Source: Paenibacillus sp. 453mf (GTDB lineage Bacteria; Bacillota; Bacilli; Paenibacillales; Paenibacillaceae). From it: 64,000 bases of DNA. Below the pieces are notes generated by a model. The model did no database searches. It had not been told where the DNA came from and saw only the letters and a list, made by a program, of their open reading frames with translations. The translations under genes were made by a program, and so were the position numbers. Position 1 is the stretch's first letter. Each line of letters opens with the position of its first letter. The DNA lies in the NCBI RefSeq assembly GCF_900116105.1, contig NZ_FPAC01000001.1, positions 1,974,862 to 2,038,861 of the forward strand, read 5' to 3'. Of the stretch, positions 34,827 to 43,481 are shown piece by piece.

Positions 34827-35926
34827 CCTGTTACCCCCATTCCCTCTCGAATGTGTACATCACGAATGCCGAGTCCAGCTGCATCCGTAAATCGCATGAC
34901 TCTCCCGTCATAGATTACTCCGCCTAATACATTCTCCTGATTCATCATGAGAGGCGCATCAAAGTCAAAGCGGGTTATATTCTTTTTACTTGCTGCAAAA
35001 TGAGCGGCAGCGGTTACCGCTACCTTTGATTCAATCATACTACCGACCATGCACTCTACACCATACTCTTCGGCGAGTTGGTTGATCATCTGGGCTTTGT
35101 AGATCCCCCCCGATTTCATCAGCTTAATGTTGATGAGATCGGCAGCACGCATCTGCAGCACCTCAAGCGCCTGACCCGGAGTAAATACGCTTTCGTCAGC
35201 CATAATGAGCGTATCCACGGAGTCCGTAACCGTCTTGAGCCCAGCCAGATCACTCGCTCTAACCGGCTGCTCTACCAGCTCAATGCTCAGGTCCAGCTCC
35301 TCCAGCTTGCGGATACAACGGATCGCTTCCTTCACCTGCCATCCTTGATTAGCATCCAGTCTGATTCCTACCTGATTACCGACCCGTGCACGGATTTCTT
35401 GAATTCTAGTGATGTCCTCTTCGATCGGATCTTTACCAACTTTAATCTTGAGAACATTAAAGCCTTCCGCTACACACCGCTCTGCATCATCCGCCATTTC
35501 TGCCACAGATCCCACACTCACTGTAAAGTCCGTCTCAATCCGGTCCCGATATCCCCCAAGAAACTGGTATAGAGGCATGCCGCTGTATTGTGCCAGCAAA
35601 TCATAGATTGCCATATCCACCGCAGCTTTCGCACTGCTTGAACCCACCATAACGGTATGTATAGTCTGTAATAGCTGCTCGTAAGAGAGCAGACTTCTGC
35701 CTTTTAAAGCAGGACCCAGTGTGTGGAGTATGGCTGACTCAATACTATCCAGGCTGTCCCCGGTAATTACGACCGTAGCCGGTGCTTCACCCCAACCGAT
35801 TCGGCCGTCGCTAGCTGTCATTCGAACGAGAATAGATTCACTGCGTGTTACTGTTCTTAAAGCGGTTTTAAACGGCTTGATTAGCGGTGTATATTTACGC
35901 ATGACCTCGATATTCTGAATAATCAC
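34823..35926 (-). CDS. ykfB: L-Ala-D/L-Glu epimerase (YkfB, enolase superfamily)
   Basis: 367 residues from a GTG at 35926, nine bases from AAGGAGG; an ATG 16 codons upstream has no site. The start IEVMRKYTPLIKPFKTALR matches the family. The barrel has the KxK pair in VLKIKVGKD, metal ligands in IRLDANQGW, ELVEQPV and IMADESVF, and the opposite-face Lys in LINIKLMKSGG. It epimerises L-Ala-D-Glu from murein to L-Ala-L-Glu. Confidence 0.93.
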   Translation of the reverse strand: MIIQNIEVMRKYTPLIKPFKTALRTVTRSESILVRMTASDGRIGWGEAPATVVITGDSLDSIESAILHTLGPALKGRSLLSYEQLLQTIHTVMVGSSSAKAAVDMAIYDLLAQYSGMPLYQFLGGYRDRIETDFTVSVGSVAEMADDAERCVAEGFNVLKIKVGKDPIEEDITRIQEIRARVGNQVGIRLDANQGWQVKEAIRCIRKLEELDLSIELVEQPVRASDLAGLKTVTDSVDTLIMADESVFTPGQALEVLQMRAADLINIKLMKSGGIYKAQMINQLAEEYGVECMVGSMIESKVAVTAAAHFAASKKNITRFDFDAPLMMNQENVLGGVIYDGRVMRFTDAAGLGIRDVHIREGMGVTG

Positions 35927-36005
35927 TTTGATGTACCTCCTTGTTATATAAGCGGGGATTCTAGTTCTCTGCACCGTTTATGCAAAATCGTGATATAAAA
36001 AAGCA

Positions 36006-36956
36006 TCACCTACCAAATTGGAGAAGCTTGCGATTCGTATCCAGCAGTGCAGGAAGACCTAAAGGAATTGCAATATTCGGTGAACAGTGACCGATCCGAA
36101 AGCCGGACACGGCAGGTCTTCCCGCCTTCGTCATGTAATGCCGAATCACCTCATCCAGTGATAGCGATGAAGCACGCTTAACAGGATCACAATGATGAAA
36201 ATCACCCACGATGATGCCTGCTGCCTCTGTCAGCTTGCCCGCTTGCAGGAGCTGGTTCAGCATGCGGTCTATCCGATATGGCTCTTCATCAATATCTTCA
36301 ATCAAGAGCAGCTTGCCTGTCGTATCGATCTCATATGGAGTACCGAGCGTCGTCACCAGCAGTGAGAGGTTACCGCCCACAATTGGGCCTGCTCCCGTAC
36401 CTGGTATGAGCACCTCAAGCGGAGAAATGGCTTCTGTATAGGATGGTACGTCCTTACCAAACAATAATTTAAATCCTTCGAGTGTAAGTGGATCAACGAG
36501 ATCAGAGGCTAAACAAGTCAGCATCGGTCCATGGAAGGTGATCAATCCCGTACGCTGAAATATAGCATTGTGCAGGAATGTAATGTCACTGTAGCCCCAG
36601 AAAAACTTCGGATGACGTTGAATAAGCTCATAATCCAGAAGATCCGCCATTCTTGCAGTTCCATATCCTCCTCGGGCGCATACGATTGCTTTGATATCCG
36701 GATTGGCGAACATGGCATTCAGCTCATCAGCCCTGTCTTGATCCTCTCCAGCCAAATATCCATATTCGCTATAAACTGTCTCCCCGAATTGAACCTGTAA
36801 CCCAAGACCGAGCAAATAATTGGCAGCCTTCGTTATACGAGCTGCATCCCCTGGGCTTGCTGGAGCAATAATACCCACAGTATCCCCTGCGCCTAATGGT
36901 TCTGGATAAATAGGTTTAAGATGAACCCTCTCGAACTCTATGCTCATCTCCTTCAC
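36006..36956 (-). CDS. ykfA: LD-carboxypeptidase (YkfA, MccF/S66 family)
   Basis: 316 residues. The S66 features are IIAPASPGD, the nucleophile region ICARGGYGTARM with GYSDIT, FHGPMLT, and the C-terminal LIEDIDEEPYRIDRML and VVGDFHHCDP-like strands with the catalytic Glu/His. It removes D-Ala from murein tetrapeptide. GTG start behind GAGAGGAG; the internal ATG three codons on is possible. Located between dppE and ykfB. Confidence 0.9.
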   Translation of the reverse strand: MKEMSIEFERVHLKPIYPEPLGAGDTVGIIAPASPGDAARITKAANYLLGLGLQVQFGETVYSEYGYLAGEDQDRADELNAMFANPDIKAIVCARGGYGTARMADLLDYELIQRHPKFFWGYSDITFLHNAIFQRTGLITFHGPMLTCLASDLVDPLTLEGFKLLFGKDVPSYTEAISPLEVLIPGTGAGPIVGGNLSLLVTTLGTPYEIDTTGKLLLIEDIDEEPYRIDRMLNQLLQAGKLTEAAGIIVGDFHHCDPVKRASSLSLDEVIRHYMTKAGRPAVSGFRIGHCSPNIAIPLGLPALLDTNRKLLQFGR

Positions 36957-36988
36957 TCAACTCCTCTCTTCACGTATAGAAAGGAACT

Positions 36989-37018
36989 CCCAGTGACCTG
37001 TCTGGATCACCGGGAGAA
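36989..37018 (-). other. Intra-operon hairpin between dppE and ykfA
   Basis: CTCCC-GTGA-CC pairs with GG-TCAC-GGGAG (one mismatch, one bulge) around a 5-base loop. No T-run follows, so it is unlikely to end transcription. It may set relative mRNA levels of the dpp and ykf parts by processing or stability. Confidence 0.4.
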
Positions 37019-37045
37019 CTCGCAGCAGAGCCATCAGCTGCCTGT

Positions 37046-38668
37046 TTATTTTAATTCAGCGAACTTGAAGTCAATATAGCCGTATGCATGTCGAAGCACC
37101 CCAGTTAAATTCTCCTTCTGCATAAACACCGAATTATAAAAATACATCGGCATAATCGGCATCTCTTCCATAAGTATGCTCTCTGCTTCATGCAAATACG
37201 TAAATCGTTTCTCCACATCCGGCTCGTTATAAGCATCTTCGATCAATTTGTCATACGCACTGTTGCTCCAGCCTGTACGGTTATTAGGACTGCCGGTCAC
37301 GAATATGTCCAAGAAATTAATCGGATCTGCAAAATCAGGGAGCCAGGAGCTTCTTGACATTTGGAACTGCAGACTCTTCTGCTCGTCTGTCAGCACTTTG
37401 CTCTCCTTGCTTGCCAGCGTAATATCAATACCAAGATTGGATTTGATCATGGCCTGCATCGTTTCTGCAATCTTCTGATGGAGATCATTAGTGTTATAGG
37501 ACAAGGTTACGGCCGGGAGGGTATCATACCCTTCTTCCTCCATCCCTTCTGTCAGGAGCTGTTTAGCTTCCTCAATATTGAAGCTTACAAGCTCTCCGCC
37601 TTTGTCACGGAAATCTGCTCCGTCTCCTTCAAGCAGTCCGTAGGATACAAGTCCCGTTGCCGGCTTATGCTTCTGCTTGATCACCAGATCTACAATCTGC
37701 TGTCTGTCTACAGCCATAGTGAATGCTTTACGAATCTTCGCATTGGTGAACGGCTCCATCGTTGTATTAAAACGATAGAAATACGTCCCGGCTGAATCTT
37801 CAATCGTTGCCTTACCTTCATCGATCAGAGATTGAATTACATCCGGCGGCAAGCTTCCAGTAATATGCAGTTCTCCACTCTCATACAGCTGATAGGCTGT
37901 CGTTGAATCGTCCACCATCTTCATCGTAATGCCGTCCAGCTTGACGTTTTCCGCATCCCAGTACTGGTCATTTTTCACCATTTGAATCTCGGCATCATGC
38001 TTCCATTCCGTCAATTTGAACGGTCCGTTGCTTAGAATGGAAGTAGCCTCCGCCGCCCACTGCGCATTTCCTTCAACGGTTGACTTATGTACTGGGAAAA
38101 ATGCAGGGTTCGACATCATACCGAGAAACCAGGGAGCGGGCTTGTTCAGCGTGATTTGGAGTGTGTGCTCATCTACCGCTGTAACCTGTACGTCATCTGC
38201 GGTGCCTTCTCCCGAGTTATACGCTTCAGCTCCATCAATGACATAGGCAAGCGTTGCGGATGCAGCGCCAAGATTTGGATCCAGCATACGTTTGAATGCA
38301 AATTCAAAATCCGATGCTGTAACCGGATCACCGTTAGACCACTTGGCATCCTCCCGTAGAGTGAAGGTATATTGCTTCTCATCGTCTGCAATTGTCCACT
38401 CACTCGCTACGCCTGGACCTGGAGTATGATCCTCTTGCAGACGCGTCAGCCCTTCCATAAAATTGTTCAGCACATCATTCGATACCTGATCAAAACCAAC
38501 GGGCGGATCAAGTGACGTCGGTTCCTTGCCGTTATTGACGAGCAGAATCTTACTGTTCGCATCAGCAGAGTCTCCTTCTGCTCCACTGCCCTCTCCTCCA
38601 CAAGCCGCCAGCACAAGACACATGATCATAATACAGTTCAAGAACAACATGGACCGGTGTTTCTTCAT
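37046..38668 (-). CDS. dppE: Peptide-binding lipoprotein of the Dpp transporter
   Basis: 540 residues. Signal peptide with lipobox VLAACGGEGSG. SBP_bac_5 fold: EPTSLDPPVGFDQVSNDVLNNFMEGL, WSNGDPVTASDFEFAFKRMLDP, the NGPFKLTEWKHD strand and IRKAFTMAVDRQ. It captures dipeptides or murein tripeptide outside the membrane. It lies after dppD as in the B. subtilis operon; a tight inverted pair of the 14-bp motif sits upstream at 38703 and may mark an internal promoter. Confidence 0.93.
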   Translation of the reverse strand: MKKHRSMLFLNCIMIMCLVLAACGGEGSGAEGDSADANSKILLVNNGKEPTSLDPPVGFDQVSNDVLNNFMEGLTRLQEDHTPGPGVASEWTIADDEKQYTFTLREDAKWSNGDPVTASDFEFAFKRMLDPNLGAASATLAYVIDGAEAYNSGEGTADDVQVTAVDEHTLQITLNKPAPWFLGMMSNPAFFPVHKSTVEGNAQWAAEATSILSNGPFKLTEWKHDAEIQMVKNDQYWDAENVKLDGITMKMVDDSTTAYQLYESGELHITGSLPPDVIQSLIDEGKATIEDSAGTYFYRFNTTMEPFTNAKIRKAFTMAVDRQQIVDLVIKQKHKPATGLVSYGLLEGDGADFRDKGGELVSFNIEEAKQLLTEGMEEEGYDTLPAVTLSYNTNDLHQKIAETMQAMIKSNLGIDITLASKESKVLTDEQKSLQFQMSRSSWLPDFADPINFLDIFVTGSPNNRTGWSNSAYDKLIEDAYNEPDVEKRFTYLHEAESILMEEMPIMPMYFYNSVFMQKENLTGVLRHAYGYIDFKFAELK

Positions 38669-38702
38669 TGATTACTCCCCCTTAAGTTTATAAATGTATA
38701 TA

Positions 38703-38739
38703 GAATCAATTTCATAGCTAATTCGTATGAAATTGATTC
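38703..38739. repeat. Inverted pair of a 14-bp motif upstream of dppE
   Basis: GAATCAATTTCATA (38703-38716) and its exact reverse complement (38726-38739) flank a 9-base spacer. The same 14 bases form the inverted pair upstream of ypsA at 20905-20992. Here the pair has the size of a dimeric operator. Confidence 0.62.
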
Positions 38740-38771
38740 GATTTCCGGCAATGTATGTGTCTATGGATCGC

Positions 38772-39851
38772 TCAACCAATAGAAGAACGTATCGCCGGCT
38801 CAAGCACTTTTGGTGTGGGTACTGATTTCTTCGGGAACACACCCTTGGAGCGTTCGTCGAGCAGCCAGCAGGCGGCTGAATGTTCAGGAGCTCCGTCCAT
38901 GCCCACGTTTGGCGGATCATATGAAGTGCATACTTCCATTGCATAAGGACAACGTGGCGCATAAGCACAGCCTTTTGGCGGTGCGAACAAATCCGGCGGT
39001 GTTCCGGGGATGGATGTAAGCGGCTTGCTGCGATCACCGTCTACACGGGGCATGGATGCAAGCAGTCCTTGCGTGTATGGATGCTTTGGATCATAGTAAA
39101 TCTGCCTTACCGTACCGGACTCCACAATCTTACCTGCATACATGACACAAACACGGTGAGCTAGATTGGCGACAACCCCCAAATCATGTGTAATCATAAT
39201 GATGGATACACCCGTTTCTTCCTGCAGCAATCTGAACAAGTCCAATATTTGTGCTTGGATCGTTACATCGAGTGCTGTAGTCGGCTCATCCGCAATAAGA
39301 ATGGAAGGATTACCTATGGCAGCGATCGCAATCATGACCCGCTGTCTCATCCCACCACTGAATTCATGCAAGTACTGCTTGAGCCGAGTGTCCGGATTCT
39401 TAATTCCGATAAGCTGCAAGATATCGATGGCACGCTTCTTTGCCTCAGTCCTGGAGAGCTTCTGATGATGCCTGATCCCTTCCATGAGCTGTTCGCCTAT
39501 CGTCATCGTTGGATTAAGTGCCGTCATCGCATCCTGAAAGATCATCGTGAGCTCCCGGCCGCGAAGCCCCCTCATCTGCTTCTCCCCAAGGCTGACCAGC
39601 TCCATATTTTTATACTTGATGCTGCCTTCGTTAATCGCAGCGGTCTGCTTGGGCAGGAGGCGCATAATGCTTCTCGCGGTCACACTCTTACCGCTTCCAG
39701 ACTCCCCGACGATCGCCAGCGTCTCTCCTGTATGGAGGGTAAAATTAACCCCCCGCACGGCCTGGACCCTGCCGCCATACGTTGCAAACGAAACATGCAG
39801 ATTATTCACTTCGAGCAGCGGAGCTGCTCCCTCATTCCTCATTGTCATCAT
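38772..39851 (-). CDS. dppD: Dipeptide ABC transporter ATP-binding protein
   Basis: 359 residues. Walker A GESGSGKSVT, signature HEFSGGMRQRVMIA, Walker B ILIADEPTTALD, and the oligopeptide-type C-terminal extension with the Cys-rich stretch PPKGCAYAPRCPYAMEVC, which may hold an iron-sulfur cluster. Only one ATPase gene is present, as in B. subtilis dpp, so it probably works as a homodimer. GGAGG precedes the ATG. Confidence 0.95.
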   Translation of the reverse strand: MMTMRNEGAAPLLEVNNLHVSFATYGGRVQAVRGVNFTLHTGETLAIVGESGSGKSVTARSIMRLLPKQTAAINEGSIKYKNMELVSLGEKQMRGLRGRELTMIFQDAMTALNPTMTIGEQLMEGIRHHQKLSRTEAKKRAIDILQLIGIKNPDTRLKQYLHEFSGGMRQRVMIAIAAIGNPSILIADEPTTALDVTIQAQILDLFRLLQEETGVSIIMITHDLGVVANLAHRVCVMYAGKIVESGTVRQIYYDPKHPYTQGLLASMPRVDGDRSKPLTSIPGTPPDLFAPPKGCAYAPRCPYAMEVCTSYDPPNVGMDGAPEHSAACWLLDERSKGVFPKKSVPTPKVLEPAIRSSIG

Positions 39852-39854
39852 GTG

Positions 39855-40781
39855 TTACCTCCTCTGCTTCGGATCAAATATCTGATGAAGACCGTCACCC
39901 AGTAGATTAAATGCCAGCATCGTCAAAGAGATAAATAATGATGGGAAAAGCAGCCGCCACCAATAACCGGATAATATCGTAGACATTCCGTCATTTGCCA
40001 TCGTGCCCCAGCTTGCAAGTGGAGCCTGAATGCCAAGGCCAAGAAAGCTTAAGAAAGCTTCCGAGAAAATAGCCGACGGAACCGAGAAAGTGACCTGCAC
40101 GATGATGACGCCAAACGCATTAGGCAGCAAATGTCTTCGAATGATGTTCCACGAACCTGCCCCCAGTGCTCTGGCAGCGAGCGTATATTCAGAGGATTTC
40201 AGCTGTAGAACCTGTCCACGCACGATTCGCGCCATGCCGATCCATCCAGTCGCAGTTAGCGCCACGATGATTGTAAGGAGGCCGGGACCCATGGCAACCA
40301 TGAGCAAGATAACAATAAGCAAATACGGAATACCGTACAAAATATCAACAATCCGCATCATGACATTGTCAACTCGGCCGCCGAAGTATCCGGCGATCCC
40401 GCCGTAAATGACCCCAATCGCAAAATCGATGACAGCAGCGATAAGTCCAACCCCAAGCGAAATCTGCGCTCCGTATATAATGCGGGCAAACACATCGCGT
40501 CCAAGATCATCCGTTCCAAACCAGTGGGCTGCGGACGGCTTCTGATTGGCATTCACCAGATCCTGATCCGCATAGCCGTGTTCAGCGATGAGAGGACCGA
40601 ATACAGAGAATACACTGAGTAGAACGATGACGATGAGTCCTGCAAAGGCAAGCTTGTTCTTGTACAGCAGTATCCATGCCCTTTGCCAAGCGGGAATCTT
40701 TGGTCTTACAATCGCTTCCGCCTCTCCGGCTTGGCGTTTCATGGGTACAAATAGATGATCAGGTACATGGGGTGCTTGCAT
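39855..40781 (-). CDS. dppC: Dipeptide ABC transporter permease
   Basis: 308 residues. Cytoplasmic N-terminal tail, then membrane helix (AFAGLIVIVLLSVFSVFGPLI), the HWFGTDDLGRDVFARIIYGAQISL block of DppC/OppC, EAA loop YTLAARALGAGSWNIIRRHLLPN and C-terminal FNLLGDGLHQIFDPKQRR. Five to six helices. Its stop codon lies just before the dppD start. Confidence 0.95.
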   Translation of the reverse strand: MQAPHVPDHLFVPMKRQAGEAEAIVRPKIPAWQRAWILLYKNKLAFAGLIVIVLLSVFSVFGPLIAEHGYADQDLVNANQKPSAAHWFGTDDLGRDVFARIIYGAQISLGVGLIAAVIDFAIGVIYGGIAGYFGGRVDNVMMRIVDILYGIPYLLIVILLMVAMGPGLLTIIVALTATGWIGMARIVRGQVLQLKSSEYTLAARALGAGSWNIIRRHLLPNAFGVIIVQVTFSVPSAIFSEAFLSFLGLGIQAPLASWGTMANDGMSTILSGYWWRLLFPSLFISLTMLAFNLLGDGLHQIFDPKQRR

Positions 40782-40784
40782 AAC

Positions 40785-41717
40785 CTAAGCCCCTTTCTTA
40801 TGAAGTTTAATTCGCGGATCAATCAGGCCGTACAAGATATCAACGATAAACATCATGATAATGAGCAGCGCGCTATAAAATACGGTCGTTCCCATAATGA
40901 CGGAATAATCGCGGTTATTGATGCCATCGACAAAGTATTTTCCCATTCCCGGAATGGCAAAGATCTTCTCAATAACGAAGCTTCCCGTCAGGACGTTAGC
41001 CAGCAAAACGCCAAGCAGCGTAATCACCGGCAGGACCGCATTACGAAGAGCATGCTTCACGACAATAGTAAAAGGTGGAAGACCTTTGGATCTGGCGGTA
41101 TCGATGTAGTCTTGAGTCAGCACCTCTATGAGATTTGCGCGAGTAAGTCTTGCGATCGTAGCGATCGGTCCAGCCGCTAGCGCCAGTGCAGGGAGTACCA
41201 TGTGCCTCCACGTTCCCCACGTGGCTACCGGCAGCAGCTTGAGTTCAACCGCGATATATTTAATTAGCAGCGGTGCAAGCACGAAGCTTGGAACAGCAAC
41301 CCCAATAACAGCCAGAATCATTGCCATATAGTCGATGATGCCGTTTTTTTGCAGGGCGGCGATCGTTCCCAGAAGAATACCGATGAGTATGGAAATACTT
41401 ATGGCCACAATGCCCAGTTGAAATGAAACGGGAAATCCCCGTTCAATCATACTGTTAACACTGTCGGGGTAATGAGATATGGAAGGACCCAGATCCAAGG
41501 TTAGAAGAGATTTTAAATATTCGAAGTATTGAATGTAGAGAGGCTCGTCCAGATGATAGAAGGACATCATGTTCTGGATTACATTGGCGTTCGCTTCCTT
41601 TCCATCCCGGTCAAACGGCGACCCTGGAATCGAATGCATTAATAGAAAGGTAATCGTAATGATCAGCCATAACGTAACGACCATAGATATGAATTTACGA
41701 AGAATATATTGTGCCAT
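40785..41717 (-). CDS. dppB: Dipeptide ABC transporter permease
   Basis: 310 residues. N-terminus YILRKFISMVVTLWLIITITFLLMHSIPGSPF is the standard DppB/OppB opening, followed by LGPSISHYPDSVNSMIERGFPVSFQLG, EAA loop YIDTARSKGLPPFTIVVKHALRNA and the end YGLIDPRIKLHKKGA. Six helices. Three bases from dppC and 15 from dppA. Confidence 0.95.
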   Translation of the reverse strand: MAQYILRKFISMVVTLWLIITITFLLMHSIPGSPFDRDGKEANANVIQNMMSFYHLDEPLYIQYFEYLKSLLTLDLGPSISHYPDSVNSMIERGFPVSFQLGIVAISISILIGILLGTIAALQKNGIIDYMAMILAVIGVAVPSFVLAPLLIKYIAVELKLLPVATWGTWRHMVLPALALAAGPIATIARLTRANLIEVLTQDYIDTARSKGLPPFTIVVKHALRNAVLPVITLLGVLLANVLTGSFVIEKIFAIPGMGKYFVDGINNRDYSVIMGTTVFYSALLIIMMFIVDILYGLIDPRIKLHKKGA

Positions 41718-41732
41718 GACATGACTCCTTTA

Positions 41733-42557
41733 TCAGCAAAATGCAGTTCTCATTGCAAGCTCAGTCATTACAAGCATGGCTTGGTAGGCTTCAAGGATGT
41801 CGTCTGCCTGATAGGATACGACTGGGGAATAACGTTCCATCTTCGTTTTGGGCATAAGGTGAGCCCACTCTGCCTGACCGTAATTGGCAAACTCTAGCGT
41901 CAGAAGCGGATTCGCCGGTGGAAGCAGCGGCTTGACGCGTTCTTTGTTCGCTAATGCTTCAATCGTCTTCTCCCTCAGGAGCTCACCACTCTGGGCGGGG
42001 GTCAAGCACAGCGCTGACGTGCGTGAGATTTGTTTTTTTACAATAGCGGTTGTGACATAAGGAATCAGCTCCTCGGCTTCCGCTGCGGTCTCATCATCCC
42101 CTGCCACAAGCAGGACGGGAACTCCAAAATGTCCTGCAACATAGCTATTGAATCCAAGCTCCCCTACAGCCACTTCATTGATGTACATATTCCGAATGCC
42201 GAAGATCATCGAGTGACTTAGCACTCCCGGCCTTGCAGCTCTTGAATGGTAGCCGAGAAATGCAGCTCCCTCATAGGTGGAATCGAGACCCTGCATCATG
42301 GAGTAGGGTTTCACATCTCCTGATATTAACTGTGCCCTTGGGTACAGCTCCTCAATGATCAAATTATTCATTTTGGAATGACTGTCGTTAACGACAACTT
42401 CACCAATTCCTTCACCAAACGCCGCTTCGATCACATGATTGGCCTCAGCCGTCATAATCCGCTGACCCCGGTTATAGTTCCGCTTAGCAGAATCAACGAA
42501 AGTATCATCCACAAGACCAGTAACGCCTTCCATATCAATTGAAATATACAGTTTCAT
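41733..42557 (-). CDS. dppA: D-aminopeptidase DppA (M55)
   Basis: 274 residues. Metal-binding DMEG (YISIDMEGVTGL), VVNDSHSKMNN and FLGYHSRAARPGVLSH match the M55 family, which forms a self-compartmentalising decamer and cleaves D-Ala-containing peptides. First gene of the dpp-ykf operon as in B. subtilis, where CodY represses it. I did not find a good CodY box in the short upstream region. Confidence 0.93.
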   Translation of the reverse strand: MKLYISIDMEGVTGLVDDTFVDSAKRNYNRGQRIMTAEANHVIEAAFGEGIGEVVVNDSHSKMNNLIIEELYPRAQLISGDVKPYSMMQGLDSTYEGAAFLGYHSRAARPGVLSHSMIFGIRNMYINEVAVGELGFNSYVAGHFGVPVLLVAGDDETAAEAEELIPYVTTAIVKKQISRTSALCLTPAQSGELLREKTIEALANKERVKPLLPPANPLLTLEFANYGQAEWAHLMPKTKMERYSPVVSYQADDILEAYQAMLVMTELAMRTAFC

Positions 42558-42611
42558 TCAGAACGGCCCCCTATAAAATCGTAATTTGAATGCAAAGCTC
42601 TACTAGAGAAT

Positions 42612-42687
42612 AAAAAAAACAGCAAACCATAACTCGGGCAGCTGCTCCTTACATGAGAACATGTCTGACCCTAGTTATGATTTGCTG
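42612..42687 (-). terminator. Terminator upstream of dppA, ending the DUF3870 gene or attenuating dpp
   Basis: CAGCAAACCATAACT pairs with AGTTATGATTTGCTG (one mismatch), the loop holds a further ACATG/CATGT hairpin, and eight T follow on the minus strand. It lies 88 bases after the DUF3870 stop and 55 bases before the dppA start, so simple termination is the first reading. Confidence 0.8.
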
Positions 42688-42774
42688 GATTTCATTTACG
42701 ATATGTTGTACGCAAGGCCTGATATATGACATAGCCGGTACATGTGAATAAATAAAGCAGCACATCTTCTATAT

Positions 42775-43098
42775 TCAATTATGGTTAATGATCGAGCGAT
42801 ACTTCTTCTGTGCATCCTTAAAGGCGACAATAATTGCCTTCTGTGAGGAGCCGTGATATCTCGAACGAACCTGCTCACTTATCGTGTCCAGATCATTCAT
42901 CGTCTTCCCTATAAACAGAGTTCTGACAAAGGCGGAGGTCAGCGGAATGGTCGAAGAGCAGCCGGCATCCACAATCTTATCATTGGTTGTATCAATAACC
43001 AGACCGATAAAAAAAGCACTAAACTGCTGTGTAATCGGATTATTCACCGAGGTCTGTGCATCGCCTACGATATAAATCGTATCCGGATTATAGTCCAA
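42775..43098 (-). CDS. DUF3870 family protein
   Basis: 107 residues. YIVGDAQTSVNNPITQQFSAFFIGLVID, DAGCSSTIPLTSAFVRTLFIGK and KAIIVAFKDAQKKYRSI are the conserved blocks of DUF3870. The family has no known function. It diverges from phoX and is followed by the terminator ahead of dppA. Confidence 0.85.
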   Translation of the reverse strand: MDYNPDTIYIVGDAQTSVNNPITQQFSAFFIGLVIDTTNDKIVDAGCSSTIPLTSAFVRTLFIGKTMNDLDTISEQVRSRYHGSSQKAIIVAFKDAQKKYRSIINHN

Positions 43099-43481
43099 TG
43101 GCTTGTCCTCCTGGATCAGCTTCAGCTTAAGCGTCGATCAAGGATGCAAGCGACTCTTGTCCCGAGTTCCTGCGACTTGATTAGACATCTGAAGTTGAAT
43201 TATGTAATTTATTCTAACAACAAACTAACTTATTTGTAAATATCATTTATGAAATTGTTTCAACTATGTAAAATGATGTTCATTACACCCCTTATCCTCT
43301 TCATCTGAGCTTGAATTATGTCAGTTATATGTTATATAAGGACAGGAATTCATCCATTCAAATCTACTTATTTTACATTTCTTTTGCATTGAGATGAATT
43401 GGAATTTACAAACTCCGCTTATGCTTGTTTACATGAGGATTTGTCAAAATCCGACTGATAAATAACAAGGAGTGTGTTCTT
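43099..43481. other. Divergent intergenic region between DUF3870 and phoX
   Basis: About 380 AT-rich bases without a gene. It holds a one-mismatch copy of the 14-bp motif (43248-43261) and a possible Pho box (43372-43388). Confidence 0.5.
43372..43388 (+). promoter_or_regulatory. Possible PhoP (Pho box) half-sites upstream of phoX
   Basis: TTTACA and TTTGCA start 11 bases apart, the spacing of PhoP TTAACA-type repeats, and further TTTACA copies follow less regularly (43414, 43429). Gene function supports phosphate control but the match is loose. Confidence 0.35.

Noticed and set aside
42612..42687. T-box or amino-acid riboswitch upstream of dppA
   Set aside because: The region has a terminator hairpin but no T-box sequence or stem I arrangement, and it follows the DUF3870 gene as a normal terminator would.
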